From the NCBI RefSeq assembly GCF_013377755.1, contig NZ_JABXWR010000001.1:879104-943103 (forward strand): a stretch of DNA of 64,000 nt. Direction: 5' to 3'. The notes under the pieces were generated by a model, which saw only the letters and a program-made list of their open reading frames with translations, did no database searches and was not told where the DNA came from. This document shows positions 62,057 to 64,000 of this stretch, in pieces. The stretch is from Methanofollis tationis. GTDB lineage: Archaea; Halobacteriota; Methanomicrobia; Methanomicrobiales; Methanofollaceae. Each line of letters begins with the position of its first letter. The first letter of the stretch is position 1. Both the position numbers and the translations under genes were made by a program.

Positions 62057-62067
62057 GGGGGGGGGGG
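62057..62067. repeat. G11 homopolymer tract
   Basis: Eleven consecutive G in the gap between paralogues 2 and 3, about 40 bases downstream of the paralogue 3 stop. Slippage-prone; could also be an assembly error site. Confidence 0.8.
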
Positions 62068-62106
62068 CGAGGGGAGACACCAGCGGGACGCGAAAAAAAG
62101 GGGAGA

Positions 62107-64000
62107 TCAGATCAGCTTCATCCTGATCTTTTTGCCGTCGTCGATCCTGACCGGCTGCTCGGTGGTCCGCCATGCTTCGGCGCCGCCGCTGATCGCCTCC
62201 CAGGCATGGATGCGGATCCGGTAATAGCCGTTCTTTTTGTCGGTGTCGAGTTCGGCGGAGTAATCCCCGGTGACATCCTCATCGACCGCCGGGACGGCAA
62301 AGTCATGCCAGAGGTTGTTCCAGACGATGTTGTCCGCGCTGTACTGGTACTGGGCCCGCTGCCTGACCGATTCGGGGTGCTCACCGGCATAGTCGAGCGT
62401 CCAGTCGACGGCGATGCTGAGGGTGTTGTTGTCGCCCAGTGCGTCAAGCGACGGGATCGAGAGCGCGCTCGTGCCGAAGATGTCGGCCGTCTCCTGGTCG
62501 AAGACGGTGATGTAGACCGGCGGGAGGGTCTGCTCATAGGTGGTGCCCGCTGCATTCGAGAAACTGATCTTTGATGCCCCATCGGTGAAGAGGCCGATGG
62601 TGCCGGTCTGCAGGAGGGCGAAGCGCAGGTTCGCGGTCCAGGTCTGGCCGTACTCCATTGTACCGATGTCGTAGTCCAGCACCCGGTCGGTCCAGTCGAG
62701 CGTGTCATCGACGGTGGTCGAGACCCAGGTCTGGTTTACTATGTTTGTCGAGACACCGTCAACATACTGGTACTGGAGAACATTCCCACCCAGAACCGGC
62801 AAATCGGTGACGGTGGTGTTCGTGACCGTGACGTTAACCAGACTGGTATCCAGTGTTGTTTCAAAGATCGTAGCATCCTTTAGATCGGATTTAATCACTG
62901 CAAAAAACGCAACAAGATCTGAATTGTAATTGTTACAATTTGTGCCATCAATTTTCAGTATCTTTGCGCCTGTATCCTCCGCCATTTCTTCAATCTTCTT
63001 TTCAAGCCCGTTATGATCATTTCCATTCGAATTTCCATTTTTCTTCGGCATATCCAGAATGATAACATAAATCTTAACTTCGTTATCGATTGCCTTCTGT
63101 TTTGCAGAGGTTTCCCAAGAATCACGGTTCCAACCATTGGTAAACTCGTCATCAAGGATTGCCACGATCACTTTATTATCGGAAGTACCATGATCTACCA
63201 GTTCATCAACCGCCATTCCAAGAGCAATGCCAAGATCCAGACCACTCTTTTTATCAGGCCCCTTGCCATTCGTCGTATCCTCAGGCGAAAGAGCATTGAT
63301 AGAGGCATTGAATGTTGAAAAGCCCGAACTCAGGGAAAGATCAAGAGATACGTCTTCATCGAGATAACATCCATATGATACCAGGCCAAGAGAGTCCGCA
63401 CCGGAGTCCATCATTGCTGAAAAGTCTTTTGCGACATTCTTTACAACTCCAATCGCAGGAGGAGCACCATCCAGCATCGTCGGTGCCCTGCTGATGCACA
63501 TCATGACATCCATTGGAGCCGGACCAAACTCCCACCCATCGCCAGCCAGAGAGATGGTCACGTTGGCCTCATTGCCGATCAGAACTGTGGACGGCGAGGC
63601 AGAGACCGAGACGGAGAACGAAGGGTAGTTCCGCCAGGAGAGATCAACGCTCCGGGAAACCACAGTCCCGTTCAGCGTCGCCGTCGCCGTCACCGTGCAG
63701 GTGCCGGTCGCATCCTCAGAGGTCGCGAACGCCCCGGGCGTAAAAGTGACGCTGGCGACACCGTCATCGCCGGTCGCCTGCATGACCGTTGAAGAACCAC
63801 CGTTGAGACAGGGATCGGCCGTCAGAGTCGCACCGTGGCCGTCGATATCTGTGATCGTAAAGGTCACATCCACCTGATTATCAGTCACGGTGACGCCGCT
63901 CTCATCAGTCACCCATGCCGCGAGGCCTGCCTCCGACGAGGGATCGACATCGAGGCTCTTCATATTCAGGGGAGAGGCGGCGAGAACAAGGTTGACGGGA
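62107..64000 (-). CDS. Big-1 / von Willebrand A protein, paralogue 3 (5' end outside window)
   Basis: At least 630 residues; the frame is open through base 63999 and reads upstream into a segment matching the paralogues (LVLAASPLNMKSLDVDPSS against MLLTANPQTMPSLDANPS). The ATG at 63963 is therefore internal. One Ig-like repeat, a VWA domain and a C-terminal region ending KIRMKLI are visible. The VWA MIDAS motif is degenerate (CISRAPTM in place of DxSGSM). DNA of the VWA core (62941-63120) is about 38 percent GC against about 63 percent in 62401-62460, so this domain seems to have a different origin. Confidence 0.82.
   Translation of the reverse strand, partial: PVNLVLAASPLNMKSLDVDPSSEAGLAAWVTDESGVTVTDNQVDVTFTITDIDGHGATLTADPCLNGGSSTVMQATGDDGVASVTFTPGAFATSEDATGTCTVTATATLNGTVVSRSVDLSWRNYPSFSVSVSASPSTVLIGNEANVTISLAGDGWEFGPAPMDVMMCISRAPTMLDGAPPAIGVVKNVAKDFSAMMDSGADSLGLVSYGCYLDEDVSLDLSLSSGFSTFNASINALSPEDTTNGKGPDKKSGLDLGIALGMAVDELVDHGTSDNKVIVAILDDEFTNGWNRDSWETSAKQKAIDNEVKIYVIILDMPKKNGNSNGNDHNGLEKKIEEMAEDTGAKILKIDGTNCNNYNSDLVAFFAVIKSDLKDATIFETTLDTSLVNVTVTNTTVTDLPVLGGNVLQYQYVDGVSTNIVNQTWVSTTVDDTLDWTDRVLDYDIGTMEYGQTWTANLRFALLQTGTIGLFTDGASKISFSNAAGTTYEQTLPPVYITVFDQETADIFGTSALSIPSLDALGDNNTLSIAVDWTLDYAGEHPESVRQRAQYQYSADNIVWNNLWHDFAVPAVDEDVTGDYSAELDTDKKNGYYRIRIHAWEAISGGAEAWRTTEQPVRIDDGKKIRMKLI

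Noticed and set aside
63307-63963. Start of the third VWA gene at the ATG 63963
   Set aside because: The frame stays open to the window edge and the upstream residues align with the paralogues, so this Met is internal.

Overview
The window is archaeal and comes from a hydrogenotrophic methanogen, most likely order Methanomicrobiales (Methanofollis/Methanoculleus-like). Evidence: an intact mcrBDCGA operon, an mtr operon, formylmethanofuran dehydrogenase genes, mtd, mer and coenzyme F390 synthetase; archaeal ribosomal proteins (S4e, L19e, L32e); GC-rich coding DNA; GAGGTG-type ribosome binding sites; TATA-box promoters. Genus is inference.

Layout. 1-1681: end of a formylmethanofuran dehydrogenase operon (fwdA 3' part, fwdC). 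2032-6944: methyl-coenzyme M reductase operon. 7179-12790: sodium-pumping methyl-H4MPT:CoM methyltransferase operon in the order E-D-C-B-A-F-(A-G fusion)-H, in which mtrA is duplicated almost perfectly and the second copy is fused to mtrG. 13474-24658: a probable corrinoid acquisition island. On the minus strand are a BtuC-like permease, a BtuD-like ATPase with an extra C-terminal domain and a TIM-barrel isomerase-like protein. An IS256-family element with target-site duplication lies next to them. On the plus strand are four secreted or anchored proteins, two with transcobalamin-like (DUF4430) domains and one that fuses an alpha/alpha-barrel prenyltransferase-repeat domain to a BtuF-like binding domain. 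Because Mtr needs a corrinoid, uptake next to mtr makes functional sense.

24655-32761: mixed metabolic and membrane genes (DUF362 ferredoxin, LemA/DUF2207 pair, flavodoxin-FMN-binding fusion, trpF, F390 synthetase, YwbE, small hypotheticals) and one candidate small RNA. 33391-47727 (minus): one long S10/spc/alpha-type ribosomal operon from rpl3 through secY, adkA, a DUF106 membrane protein and cmk, preceded by a 610-bp hairpin-rich region without genes. 48340-52068: a Tfx-type regulator divergent from mtd, then a GalT-like HIT protein and mer, completing C1 enzymes for the middle of the CO2-reduction pathway. 52327-55723: a divergent tubulin/FtsZ-superfamily protein with a long charged tail, an NrpR-type regulator, dcd and tRNA-Arg(TCG). 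55741-64000 (minus): three tandem paralogous secreted proteins with Ig-like (Big-1) repeats and a von Willebrand A domain; the last runs off the window.

The most notable items are the MtrA-MtrG fusion with its 406-bp identical repeat, the transcobalamin/BtuF-like surface island, two probable CTG start codons, the divergent FtsZ-like protein, and two possible structured RNAs. No CRISPR array or integrated virus was seen.
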